A DNA stretch of 31,291 nt, from positions 1 through 31,291 of the forward strand of contig JAEWMS010000035.1 in the NCBI GenBank assembly GCA_023393115.1, given 5' to 3'. Of the stretch, positions 21,735 through 30,957 are shown piece after piece; within the stretch, counting starts at the first letter, position 1, and each line of letters begins with the position of its first letter. The position numbers and the translations under genes were made by a program. The notes below the pieces were generated by a model. It was not told the origin of the DNA. It did no database searches and was given only the letters and a program-made list of their open reading frames with translations. This stretch comes from Bacillota bacterium (GTDB taxonomy: Bacteria; Bacillota; Clostridia; Acetivibrionales; DSM-1351).

Positions 21735-22850
21735 ATGAAGGATCCACGTATAGAAAAGCTGGCAGAAAATCTTATAAACTATTCTTGTGAATTAAAGCCG
21801 GGAGAAAAAATTCTCATTGAAAATATAGGCAATGAAGTGCCGCTTACCAGGGCATTAATCCGTGAGACTTATAAGGCTGGAGCCATACCTTACCTCACAA
21901 TAAAAAACCCTGAGCTGGAAAGGGTATTGCTTGAGCAGTGTACCGAGGAGCAGATGAAGGATATGTCCAGGTACGAGTTGGAACGCATGAAGGATATGGA
22001 TGCCTATATAGGCATTAGGTCAGGGGACAATGTTAGTGAAAAGGGTTCAGTTCCCGCTGATAAAATGAAAATATATATGTCCCTGTTCTCAAAGCCTGTA
22101 CATTCTGAACAGCGTGTTAACCACACAAAATGGTGTGTAATGAGATATCCAAGTCACTCCATGGCACAGCTGGCTAATACGCCAACTGAATACTTTGAAG
22201 ACTTCTATTTTAACGTATGCAATTTGGATTATAAGAAAATGTCCGTTGCAATGGACCCGCTGGTTAAAATGATGGAAGCAACAGATAAAGTGCGTATTAC
22301 TGGAAAGGGTACTGATCTTACCTTCTCAATAAAGGGGATTCCAGCTATAAAGTGTGACGGAAAAATGAACATACCAGACGGAGAAGTATTTACCGCACCA
22401 GTAAAGAACTCTGTTAACGGGGTAATCAGCTATAACTGTCCTGCAGTATATCAGGGTGTAACCTTTGAAAATATTTGCCTGGAGTTCAAGGACGGAAAGA
22501 TAATTAAGGCTACTGCCAACGATACTGAGCGTATTAATGAAATATTCGATACAGATGAAGCCGCAAGGTATGTGGGCGAGTTTGCAATAGGTGTTAACCC
22601 CTATATCGATACACCGATGAAGGATACTCTCTTCGATGAGAAAATCAAGGGAAGTCTCCATTTTACTCCCGGCAGCTGTTATGACGAAGCTCCCAATGGG
22701 AACAAATCCTCAATTCACTGGGATCTGGTATTTATACAAAGACCGGAGTACGGTGGAGGAGAGATTTGGTTTGATGATAAGCTTATAAGAAAAGACGGTC
22801 TCTTTGTACCTGAGGAACTCCAGGGGCTAAATCCTGAGAACTTGAAATAG
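21735..22850 (+). CDS. Aminopeptidase, family M29 (AmpS/thermophilic type), 371 aa
   Basis: I chose ATG at 21735, which follows CGGAGGA. The sequence matches M29 metal-aminopeptidases: N-terminal YSCELKPGEKILIENIG, then MNIPDGEVFTAPVKNSVNG with a ligand glutamate, YVGEFAIGVNP, GSLHFTPGSCY with a ligand histidine, and SSIHWDLVFIQ with the H-x-D pair. The enzyme removes N-terminal residues from peptides using two metal ions in the cytoplasm. Length is typical. It lies between pepF and the S66 peptidase gene (14-bp gap to the latter), so peptides cut by PepF may be finished here. High confidence on family. Confidence 0.92.
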   Translation: MKDPRIEKLAENLINYSCELKPGEKILIENIGNEVPLTRALIRETYKAGAIPYLTIKNPELERVLLEQCTEEQMKDMSRYELERMKDMDAYIGIRSGDNVSEKGSVPADKMKIYMSLFSKPVHSEQRVNHTKWCVMRYPSHSMAQLANTPTEYFEDFYFNVCNLDYKKMSVAMDPLVKMMEATDKVRITGKGTDLTFSIKGIPAIKCDGKMNIPDGEVFTAPVKNSVNGVISYNCPAVYQGVTFENICLEFKDGKIIKATANDTERINEIFDTDEAARYVGEFAIGVNPYIDTPMKDTLFDEKIKGSLHFTPGSCYDEAPNGNKSSIHWDLVFIQRPEYGGGEIWFDDKLIRKDGLFVPEELQGLNPENLK

Positions 22851-22864
22851 AGTAGGAGGTGTCT

Positions 22865-23902
22865 ATGATTGATTTGATTAAGCCTGCTAAACTTTCGCCG
22901 GGAGATAAGGTAGCCACAGTCAGTTTATCATGGGGCGGCGCAGGAGATGAAAGTTTACTCTGGAGATATAATTTAGGCAAAAAGAGATTGAAGGAGCTTT
23001 TTGGTCTTGAAGTGATAGAAATGCCAAATACCTTAAAGGGCTCTGATTACCTTTATAATAATCCGGAAAAAAGAGCTGAGGATTTAATGGCAGCATTTGC
23101 AGATCCATCAATAAAGGCTGTTTTCTCATGCATAGGAGGAAATGAGAGCGTTAGAATCCTGCCCTTTATAGATTTTGAGATTATAAGAAATAATCCTAAA
23201 ATCTTTATAGGATACTCCGATTCCACTGTTACGCATTTTATATGCCTTAAAGCTAAGCTTTCGAGCTTCTACGGAGTCTCTATTCTGGCTGAACTGGCTG
23301 AGAATGTGAAGGTTTTCGATTATACAGTTTATTGGTTAAAGAAAGTTCTCTTTGATTCTTCACCAATAGGATTAATTAATGCTGCTGACCAATGGACAGG
23401 AGAATATTTGGACTGGACTGAAAGCAACCGGTTGGTTCAGAAAAAAATGGTGACAAACAGGGGCTACGATTTCCTTCAGGGAAGCGGTGTGGCAAGAGGC
23501 AGGCTGATAGGAGGGTGTATTGAGGTATTAGAGATGATTAAGGGAACCACCCTATGGCCTGACCACGAATATTTCAAGGATGCTATCCTGTTTTTTGAAT
23601 CCTCTGAAGAAATGCCAGCCCCTACATATATTGAATATTGGTTAAGAAATTACGGCAGCCAGGGTATACTTCAACAAGCGAAAGCTATAGTTTTCGGTAA
23701 ACCCTATAAGGAAAAATATTATGAAGATTATAAGTCCTCCATCCAAAAAGTCTTAGCCGAATTAGGATTGGAGAACTTACCAGTAATGTACAATGCTTCT
23801 TTCGGACATAACGAACCAATGATTTGTATTCCTTATGGAGCAATGGCAGAGGTCAATTGTAACGATAGAACCTTCAGCATTCTGGAATCGGGAGTTCAAT
23901 AA
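22865..23902 (+). CDS. S66-family peptidase, LD-carboxypeptidase/MccF-like, 345 aa
   Basis: ATG at 22865 follows TAGGAGGT; an in-frame GTG at 22859 overlaps the site. The S66 Ser-Glu-His triad is visible: nucleophile S118 in IGYSDSTV, E220 in GGCIEVLE, and H315 in SFGHNEPM. Family members either cleave the L,D bond of murein tetrapeptides during wall recycling or, in the MccF branch, hydrolyse microcin C-type peptidyl-nucleotides for self-protection. The ~345-residue length, the WGGAGDES start and the loop YFKDAILFFESSEE with PAPTYIEYWLR favour the MccF branch. It ends the peptidase run and has a terminator. Exact substrate not decidable from sequence. Confidence 0.87.
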   Translation: MIDLIKPAKLSPGDKVATVSLSWGGAGDESLLWRYNLGKKRLKELFGLEVIEMPNTLKGSDYLYNNPEKRAEDLMAAFADPSIKAVFSCIGGNESVRILPFIDFEIIRNNPKIFIGYSDSTVTHFICLKAKLSSFYGVSILAELAENVKVFDYTVYWLKKVLFDSSPIGLINAADQWTGEYLDWTESNRLVQKKMVTNRGYDFLQGSGVARGRLIGGCIEVLEMIKGTTLWPDHEYFKDAILFFESSEEMPAPTYIEYWLRNYGSQGILQQAKAIVFGKPYKEKYYEDYKSSIQKVLAELGLENLPVMYNASFGHNEPMICIPYGAMAEVNCNDRTFSILESGVQ

Positions 23903-23928
23903 CAAAAGTGCAGTAAGCACAATGATAC

Positions 23929-23958
23929 GAGGTCACACGTCATGATATGTGTGACCTC
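23929..23958. terminator. Intrinsic terminator between convergent genes
   Basis: GAGGTCACAC (23929-23938) pairs perfectly with GTGTGACCTC (23949-23958) and is followed by a short T-rich run. It lies between the S66 gene (plus) and the SNF2 gene (minus), touching the latter's stop codon, so it probably serves both. Confidence 0.75.
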
Positions 23959-26900
23959 TATATTTCAAAAAGCTCTGCCAACTCCTGCTGAGTCATTTTG
24001 GTGAGCAGGGTTTCTCCGGTCTGAATAACCGCATCCACCAGCTGTTTTTTTCTTTCTTTAAGGTTTAGTATTTTTTCTTCTATTGTCCCGTGAGTTACCA
24101 GCTTCATAACGTGTACTGTCTTAGTCTGGCCAATTCTGTAGGCACGGTCGGTGGCCTGATCCTCTACTGCCGGATTCCACCAGGGGTCATAATGGATAAC
24201 TGTATCAGCACCTGTAAGATTGAGGCCTGTTCCGCCAGACTTGAGTGATAGAAGAAATATTTGGCCATCTCCGCTGTTAAAGTTCCGTACCAGCTTCATT
24301 CTTTCTTCGGCAGGAGTAGCACCGTCAAGATAAAGATAGTTGATGCCGGCCTCATCAAGCCATCCCCTGATAAGGGACAGCATAGAGGTAAACTGGGAGA
24401 AGAGAAGTATTCTATGGCCGGCGGTAAGTGAATCCTCCACAACTTCCTTCAGCAGCTGAAACTTCCCGCTGTCACCCTCATAGTCTTCTACAAAAAGGGA
24501 CGGGTGACAGCACAGCTGACGCAGTCTTGTGAGTACTGATAGTATCTTGATCTGACTTCTTTCAAAGCCTTTTTCACTGATCTCACTAAACAGTTCACCC
24601 TTCGCCTGTTCCAGATAAGCAACATAGAGCTTTTTCTGCTCCTGGGTTAGTTCAGCTTCGATAACATGTTCGATTTTCTCTGGCAGCTCCTTCAAAACAT
24701 CCTGCTTCAGCCTTCTGAGGATGAAAGGGCGAATTTGCCTGCCAAGGCTTGAAAGGGAAGAGGTGTCTCCTTTTGAAATGGGGCTTTCATACCTTTCGAC
24801 AAACTTTGAATGAGAGCGCAGATATCCCGGAAGAATAAAGTCGAACACTGACCAGAGCTCAGTAAGATTATTTTCCATGGGCGTTCCCGTCAAAGCCAGT
24901 CTGTGTTCCGAAGTAATCTGTTTAACAGCTTTTGAGGCCTGTGAAAGAGGGTTTTTAATATGCTGAGCTTCATCAAGTATACAGTACCTGAAATTATAGT
25001 CTTTGTAATCCTCAATATCTCTTCTGATTAATGCATAAGAGGTAACAACAAGGTCTGAAGCCATTCCCTGTCGGATTAATTCCTGACGTTCGGGCTTAGT
25101 TCCTACGATTGCTGTGACCGTCATATCCGGGGCAAACTTATGGACCTCAGAACACCAATTGTATATCAGCGAGGTTGGAACAACCACCAGTGATGGGCTG
25201 TGACCATATAAGTCCTTATCATATTGCAGCAGAGTAATAACCTGCAGGGTTTTTCCAAGACCCATGTCGTCTGCGAGAATTCCGCCAAGCCCATAATGAG
25301 AAAGAGTTTTCATCCACTTGAAGCCAAGCTTTTGATAGTCTCTGAGAGTACCTTTAATACTCTTTGAAATTTTATACTCAGTTTCAGCAGGGTCTTGAAT
25401 ATCATTAATCAGAGTCTTTAAAGCAGTATTACGTTCAAAGAATTTCATTCCGCTTTCTTTAAGCATATTATCTATGTATAGAGCTCGGTATTTTGGCAAT
25501 TGGACAAATTCCTGCTCCATATCCGAAGAACTCAGTTCCAGTTGTTCCAAAACCTCATACATATTCATTAGACCATCTGATTCCAGTGGCAGAAAGGCTC
25601 CATCCTTTAAACGAAAATACTTTTTCTTTTGGCGGATACTATCAAAAATACTTACCAACTCATCACGTTCCACACCTTCAATATTAAAGTTAAATTCAAG
25701 AAATCCGTTCAAACTGTTTAATCTCAGGAAACCGGAGAAGGAGGGTTGCCGCTTGAAGGTCATGGCTTTAAAGCTTTCAGAGTAGAACACCTGAGAGTGT
25801 TCCTGAAGCTTCGGTATAACATAATTGACAAAATCGAATATTTTATCTTCTTCATCCAGATAAATTTTATTGCTGCTTACTTTGCAATCAGTTTCTGCAA
25901 GGATGTCAAGAATATTACCCTCACCCTCAAGATTTCTAACCAGTATTTTTTCAAAGGACGACTTTACTCTGTCAGCCGAGAAAGGATTAATAATCCGGTC
26001 TCCATACTTGAATTTTACATCCGCAGTAATAATGTCTTCAAACCTGTCCAGATATATCTCGGGTTCAAACTCAGGCCTTTCCACCAAGGCTTGAAGCTCA
26101 TCATCAATGGAAACGTTACCTGCTTTTTCAAGGAAAGGCAGGATCTCAGTAAACAAACGCTCCTTATCATTATCCATAAAGCTTATTTTGCTGATTTTCT
26201 CTTTCTGAACAAACTGAACAAATGGTTTAAGATATTCCTTCTGACTTTGTGAAACCTTATATATATTATTGTTGTATAGGAAATATTCACAATCCCATGT
26301 AACCATATGATAAGGGTGTTTTGTTTCTATATCCAGATCTACGGTGTGGGCATTTTTAGTTAACGTAAAATCAACAGGTATATCCCTGTTAGTAATCGTA
26401 ACGTTATTATGGCTTTGTCCATCCGCGATTACATTAAAGCTTATGGGTACTAATAATTCCAACAACCTCTTAAGGGCAGCGTCGGACAAAAAGATTTCCT
26501 TGTCCTTGAATATACTATGCTTTTTAAAATCTCCGGTCAGGTAATCTATGAGATTTTCATTTTGCAACATTTCCGACAAGTAGGAAATTAAGGCCTGATC
26601 TTTTTCGCTGAATGAGTGAACCGAAGGATCAAAAGAGAAACCTTTTCCAAAGATCAGCTCCCTGTCGTATTTTAAACACTCCAGCAGTTCGCTGACATTT
26701 CTGACAATATACAGTCTATCCAAACCAATTTTGAGGGAGAGCACTGCCGCAGGCCCTCGTTTTATAATAGAGGCCTTGGTCGTAATCAGTTCCAGAGTAT
26801 ACTCAATATTAACTGTTGTTTTCATGGCTGCAGATTTGCTGTCAAAGAACTCAAATATTTCTTTTGCAGCTTTCTTCTGAGTAACGGAGTTGAAAAAACC

Positions 26901-27191
26901 CTGGTCATCTTTTGACTTTATAAGTAACAGGACTGCGGTTATGTGCTTACAGCAGCTTTCGGTTCGGATATTGTCAGGGCAGGTACAGGAATAACTCTTA
27001 ATACGGCCCTGCTTGCCAAATTGGACCTGAACGTTATAGGGGTGGGTACCCACTACTGTAGCGTCAAAAAGCAGAAGTTCCTCATTAAAAGAAACAGATT
27101 TTACCCTGTTCGAGTTATAGTAATCCATACCCTTTTTGAATTTCATTGGTGTAGAAAGATAGTATATACTATCCTTGGATAGCTGAAACAT
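23958..27191 (-). CDS. SWIM zinc-finger SNF2-family ATPase, 1077 aa
   Basis: ATG at 27191 follows a weak GGAG. Near the N-terminus a SWIM zinc finger reads C69-T-C71 ... C81-K-H83 (YSCTCPDNIRTESCCKHI). The middle (~100-600) is the helicase-associated region usual in bacterial SNF2 proteins. Residues ~620-1077 are the SF2 motor: Walker A ADDMGLGKT, DEAQH box, LTGTPMEN, a FSQFTSMLSLIRGW region, LLSLKSGGTGLNLTGAD and DRAYRIGQ. The protein is an ATP-driven double-stranded DNA translocase that remodels protein-DNA or transcription complexes. Length and domain order are normal for Firmicutes, and it appears monocistronic. No neighbouring methyltransferase or phospholipase D suggests a DISARM-like system, so it is likely a housekeeping gene. 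Confidence 0.93.
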   Translation of the reverse strand: MFQLSKDSIYYLSTPMKFKKGMDYYNSNRVKSVSFNEELLLFDATVVGTHPYNVQVQFGKQGRIKSYSCTCPDNIRTESCCKHITAVLLLIKSKDDQGFFNSVTQKKAAKEIFEFFDSKSAAMKTTVNIEYTLELITTKASIIKRGPAAVLSLKIGLDRLYIVRNVSELLECLKYDRELIFGKGFSFDPSVHSFSEKDQALISYLSEMLQNENLIDYLTGDFKKHSIFKDKEIFLSDAALKRLLELLVPISFNVIADGQSHNNVTITNRDIPVDFTLTKNAHTVDLDIETKHPYHMVTWDCEYFLYNNNIYKVSQSQKEYLKPFVQFVQKEKISKISFMDNDKERLFTEILPFLEKAGNVSIDDELQALVERPEFEPEIYLDRFEDIITADVKFKYGDRIINPFSADRVKSSFEKILVRNLEGEGNILDILAETDCKVSSNKIYLDEEDKIFDFVNYVIPKLQEHSQVFYSESFKAMTFKRQPSFSGFLRLNSLNGFLEFNFNIEGVERDELVSIFDSIRQKKKYFRLKDGAFLPLESDGLMNMYEVLEQLELSSSDMEQEFVQLPKYRALYIDNMLKESGMKFFERNTALKTLINDIQDPAETEYKISKSIKGTLRDYQKLGFKWMKTLSHYGLGGILADDMGLGKTLQVITLLQYDKDLYGHSPSLVVVPTSLIYNWCSEVHKFAPDMTVTAIVGTKPERQELIRQGMASDLVVTSYALIRRDIEDYKDYNFRYCILDEAQHIKNPLSQASKAVKQITSEHRLALTGTPMENNLTELWSVFDFILPGYLRSHSKFVERYESPISKGDTSSLSSLGRQIRPFILRRLKQDVLKELPEKIEHVIEAELTQEQKKLYVAYLEQAKGELFSEISEKGFERSQIKILSVLTRLRQLCCHPSLFVEDYEGDSGKFQLLKEVVEDSLTAGHRILLFSQFTSMLSLIRGWLDEAGINYLYLDGATPAEERMKLVRNFNSGDGQIFLLSLKSGGTGLNLTGADTVIHYDPWWNPAVEDQATDRAYRIGQTKTVHVMKLVTHGTIEEKILNLKERKKQLVDAVIQTGETLLTKMTQQELAELFEI

Positions 27192-27465
27192 TCGTTTACT
27201 CCATAGTCATTAAATAATATTATTCATTATTTGTTAAATTAGCCTATCACTCTATTATAACCAAATTTCCGAGCAATTACCAATAGTTATAAAACCTATA
27301 AAATTAAATATATAATTAAACAAAAAATCAATTAATCCTAAAAAATTTCTGTTATATGGCTGTTAAATGCACTTTGAAAATTACTTTATATATAGAGCGT
27401 TATTTATTTTATTGTGTACAAATAACCATAAACGCATAAAAAGTATTTTTGGAGTGATTAATCAA

Positions 27466-30078
27466 GTGAGCAAAATGTATACGAGAGTTGCCCCGGAGAG
27501 GAAACCTGACCCATATATTGGAGGTAAAAGCCCAAATTCACAGAAAAAAACTTCCACCCCCGATAAACAACCAAAAAGGCTTAATGTAAGGTCATTCGAC
27601 TATAGAAGGATTATGCAGTTAATTCTTGCAAACCCGAATGTAATATTACCGGACGAAATTATGTTGCTTCAGATGCATATGGGGAATAATGAAGCATTAT
27701 CTTTTGTTAGAAAAGCGAAGCAGCAAAAACAGCTTGAAAAGATGGGGAAAACTAAAGAAAAACCAAGAGTATTACCAGTTCAGGCACAGATAAAGAAACA
27801 GGAGACAAACCAAAAAAAGACTTCTGAGGCTGAATCACACTTACCTCAGGGGTTAAGGAAAATGCTTGAAAGGTTATCAGGTTTAAGCTTATCAGATGTT
27901 AAGGTTCATAAGAATTCTAACAAGCCTGAGCAGATAGGCGCTCTTGCATATACCCAGGGGAACGAAATACACATAGCGCCGGGACAGGAAGAGCATCTCC
28001 CCCATGAGGGCTGGCATACAGTTCAACAAAAGCAGCGCAGGGTAGAACCCACATTGCAGATGAAATCCGGAGAGTCGGTAAATGATGACCAACACCTTGA
28101 AAAAGAAGCAGACGTTATGGGAGCCAAAGCGGCGAATGCAGCAAAATCAGAAAACTCCGTAGAAACAGATAAACCTACTAAGGATATCAAATCTGACAAT
28201 GGAACAGATTCTACTTCACCAATAACACGAGTAATACAAAAAGTGGCTTCTAAATTGCACCTGAAAACTGTAATCCAGAGAATTTCTCAGGAAGAAGCCA
28301 CAAAAAAACATGAGCAGAAAACAACTAAAAAGCCATCGGTAGAAAACGATGATATAACAACAGCTAAATATGGTGAAACCAGTGACAATGTTAAGAAAAT
28401 ACAGCAAACACTTATGCAATTGAATTACTGGGCCGGAAAAAGCGGAGATAAAGCTTCAGGTTATTTTGGAGAGGTAACAAAACAATCCTTAATATATTTT
28501 CAGACAGGCTATATGAAGTTGAACCCGAAATCCTTATATGATAAAAACGGTAACTATGTAGGGTGTGGCCCCTCAACCGCAAGAAGCCTTAACAGTGCTT
28601 TCAAATTAATAAACAGCTCAAATGTACCAGAATATGCAGAAAAAGGTATAATAAATGTAGGTAACACATCGGATAGAAATCCTGCCTATAGTTGGGACAT
28701 ACAGGCCGGCGTCTTTAATGCATATGTAAAAGAAGCACAGGAAAGGCTAATGACTCTTGGCTACAAGCTTCCGAAATATGGAGCCGACGGTAAGTGGAGC
28801 GGCAGCGGAGAAACCTATAATGCTATTCTGAGTTTCCAGACATATTGTAAGAATACATATGCTGGTGTACAGCATGGGACTTCTCAGAATATAGAGAGGT
28901 TTGAGCACTTTAACGGGGTAGGAGCTAACGGTAAGCTTGATAAGGCAACCTATAACGCACTGGAGAAGGAAATACTAAAAAGGGTTAATGCAGGGAAGGA
29001 GGAAAAGGTAGAGAAGAAGGAAGGTCCCGAGAATGAGCCGGCTAAGCTATCAAAGGAAAGAGAGATAATAAATCAGTATCGGCAAAGATTTTTGAATGAT
29101 AAATCCATCAAAATGGATTTTGATACTCCTGAGAAAAGATTGGAATGGTATGATAGTGTATTAAAAGAAGAAAACATAAGCTATAAATTTTATCAAATTG
29201 AAGGAGAAGAAAGATACTACTCGAATATAATAAATGGCTACGGAATGTGGCTTAACTCGAGATATCACAATCCTGTATTAGACGCTGTCGGTCAAGGTAT
29301 CGTAGATACAATTAAAAGTAACATTGAAGGTGTTACAGCTTTACTAAATCCAGATACGTGGTACGCATTGTATCTCCTGTTTGCAGATTTTAAGTATCTA
29401 TCAGATGAAGAAAAAATCTTAAAAATAGAAATACAAAATCAGATAATAAATAGTGTAAAGGAAACTGCTGAAAAAATATGGAACGGTGACGCAAGTGTAA
29501 AGGCGTATTACATATCAAGACTATTAAGTGAAGCTGGAATTAGTATTATTGGTAGCAAAGGGTTAGGTAAGCTTTCTCAAATAGCAAAGGCAACAAAATT
29601 AAAAATAGCTAAGATACCCATTAAGCAGCCTAAAGTAAAGAAAAAAATCGAGAACTCGATAGATGAGTTTTTGAAGGGTTCAGATAAGATAGACGAAGTT
29701 GTTGAGGGTGGCTTAGATACTGTTATTAAAAATGGTAAGATAACAATAGATGACATAAAGGCTAATCCAGATGTTTTTTCAGGAAAGTCAGCTGATGAAA
29801 TTGCTCAAATGCTTAAAGATGCAGGCTATGATGTAACTGTTCAAGCCTCACAACGGTCAAGCTCTGGTGCTAAAATCATCAAGATTAATAACCCTGGTGA
29901 AGGTAAAAATATTACTCAGGTTCAAGTTTCACCAGGTGGTGGAAGACATGGAGCTAATCCATATGTAAAAATAAGCACTAGTGACCAAGGAATAATTAAG
30001 ATAGTTGATGGAATTGAAGATATTTATAAAACTGATGGAAAAGAAACTTCAACGATTATATTTACAGGAGGAAAGTAA
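27466..30078 (+). CDS. DUF4157 polymorphic toxin with peptidoglycan-binding-like domains, ~870 aa
   Basis: I chose GTG at 27466, preceded by GGAG; ATG at 27475 is close, and the frame is open to ATG at 27367 without a site. The order is as follows. A basic leader comes first. The DUF4157 domain covers ~126-220 (LPQGLRKMLERLSGLSLSDV, zinc-protease-like HEGWH at 180-184, VNDDQHLEKEADVMG). Two peptidoglycan-binding-1-like repeats lie near 298-380 and 409-502. A helical middle follows, including a hydrophobic segment near 606-640. A variable tip occupies ~762-870 (INNPGEGKNITQVQVSPGGG, RHGANPYVKISTSDQG, GIEDIYKTDGKE). DUF4157 is linked to cargo of extracellular contractile injection systems. The tip has the look of an RNase of the BECR fold, but that is inference. 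The next gene is a likely immunity protein. Confidence 0.85.
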   Translation: MSKMYTRVAPERKPDPYIGGKSPNSQKKTSTPDKQPKRLNVRSFDYRRIMQLILANPNVILPDEIMLLQMHMGNNEALSFVRKAKQQKQLEKMGKTKEKPRVLPVQAQIKKQETNQKKTSEAESHLPQGLRKMLERLSGLSLSDVKVHKNSNKPEQIGALAYTQGNEIHIAPGQEEHLPHEGWHTVQQKQRRVEPTLQMKSGESVNDDQHLEKEADVMGAKAANAAKSENSVETDKPTKDIKSDNGTDSTSPITRVIQKVASKLHLKTVIQRISQEEATKKHEQKTTKKPSVENDDITTAKYGETSDNVKKIQQTLMQLNYWAGKSGDKASGYFGEVTKQSLIYFQTGYMKLNPKSLYDKNGNYVGCGPSTARSLNSAFKLINSSNVPEYAEKGIINVGNTSDRNPAYSWDIQAGVFNAYVKEAQERLMTLGYKLPKYGADGKWSGSGETYNAILSFQTYCKNTYAGVQHGTSQNIERFEHFNGVGANGKLDKATYNALEKEILKRVNAGKEEKVEKKEGPENEPAKLSKEREIINQYRQRFLNDKSIKMDFDTPEKRLEWYDSVLKEENISYKFYQIEGEERYYSNIINGYGMWLNSRYHNPVLDAVGQGIVDTIKSNIEGVTALLNPDTWYALYLLFADFKYLSDEEKILKIEIQNQIINSVKETAEKIWNGDASVKAYYISRLLSEAGISIIGSKGLGKLSQIAKATKLKIAKIPIKQPKVKKKIENSIDEFLKGSDKIDEVVEGGLDTVIKNGKITIDDIKANPDVFSGKSADEIAQMLKDAGYDVTVQASQRSSSGAKIIKINNPGEGKNITQVQVSPGGGRHGANPYVKISTSDQGIIKIVDGIEDIYKTDGKETSTIIFTGGK

Positions 30079-30080
30079 TA

Positions 30081-30512
30081 ATGATTAATTTGGAAGCACC
30101 TATCATACCATGGATTGGCATGGGTGGAATAAAACTATATAGTCATATAAGTGATTTGAAATCACTGCTTGAAAGTGAAAACCTTGAGTGTTTTTTGTAT
30201 GATAAATTTCTTGTTCGATATGAAATTAAGGGGAAAATATACTTGTTTTTTAATCTGATTAATGGAAAGTTATTTAAGATAACAACTTTAGAAGGATATA
30301 AAGGCTTATTATTTGATGAAATATATGTAGGGCAAAAAACAGAAGATATGTTAAGAGTAGATACTAGTTTTGAATATGATGAATTTGAGGAAATATATGT
30401 AAGTGATAAAGGCGTATTTGTTGAAACAGAGCCTGAAACGGATACGGTAAAATGGATTTCTATATATATTAAAGAATTAGAAACAGAAGAGTTTGATAGA
30501 GCATTATGGTGA
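30081..30512 (+). CDS. Probable immunity protein, 143 aa
   Basis: ATG at 30081 is 2 nt after the toxin's stop; AGGAGG lies in the toxin's last codons, so translation is coupled. The product is small, acidic and alpha/beta (INLEAPIIPWIGMGGIKLYS; YDKFLVRYEIKGKIYLFFNL; DEIYVGQKTEDMLRVDTSFE). Opening with a PWxGxGGIKLYS segment is something I associate with immunity proteins next to polymorphic toxins. It has no signal peptide, as expected for a protein that blocks a nuclease-type toxin in the cytoplasm. Function is assigned by position and general character. Confidence 0.75.
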   Translation: MINLEAPIIPWIGMGGIKLYSHISDLKSLLESENLECFLYDKFLVRYEIKGKIYLFFNLINGKLFKITTLEGYKGLLFDEIYVGQKTEDMLRVDTSFEYDEFEEIYVSDKGVFVETEPETDTVKWISIYIKELETEEFDRALW

Positions 30513-30957
30513 AAATATATTAATTTGTAGGGTTAGTGAATATTAATTAACTTTAATTATGGTTAGACTTTAGGATTTCCAACTACCTAAATCTAGTCTC
30601 TTAATTCAATATCATGGCGCTCACGAAGTGACGTCATCCATGATACGATTGAAAAAATTTACCTTGGGTAAACAATCGGATTTTTAGGTGTAGTTCCAAA
30701 CACTCATATAAACGTACTTTTTAGCAAAAAAAATTGTTGCGAAAGGTGCGTTTTATTATGCGAATTAAAAAGTTGATTCAAAATCATTTATTCACCATGA
30801 GGTGACCGAAGTAAAGTTCAAAACAGCGGGAAACACCGTCTGCAGGAGTTAACAGAAGGTGTCCGATACAGAATATCTCTAAGGACAAATACCTTGAAAG
30901 AGAAACTGGAGAAATCAAAGAGAGAAAGAAATCAGAAGACCGTTACCAGTCTCCTAA
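30513..30957. other. Gene debris and structured DNA after the immunity gene
   Basis: No intact gene. A hairpin TATCATGG/CCATGATA (30610-30645, with an inner TCAC/GTGA stem) is framed by imperfect inverted repeats near 30574-30596 and 30678-30699. From ~30818 an open frame without a start (QNISKDKYLERETGEIKERK) runs into the region before the partial toxin and is out of frame with it. Confidence 0.4.

Noticed and set aside
25746..26252. 168-codon frame antisense to the SNF2 gene
   Set aside because: Shadow of a conserved protein; no ribosome binding site and a composition unlike real proteins.
23958..27191. SNF2 gene as part of a DISARM-like defence system
   Set aside because: No methyltransferase, DUF1998 or phospholipase D partner nearby; the SWIM-SNF2 architecture is common in Firmicutes chromosomes.
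27367..27465. Longer N-terminus for the DUF4157 protein
   Set aside because: ATG at 27367 has no ribosome binding site, and the added 33 residues (FENYFIYRALFILLC) do not look like the start of this family.
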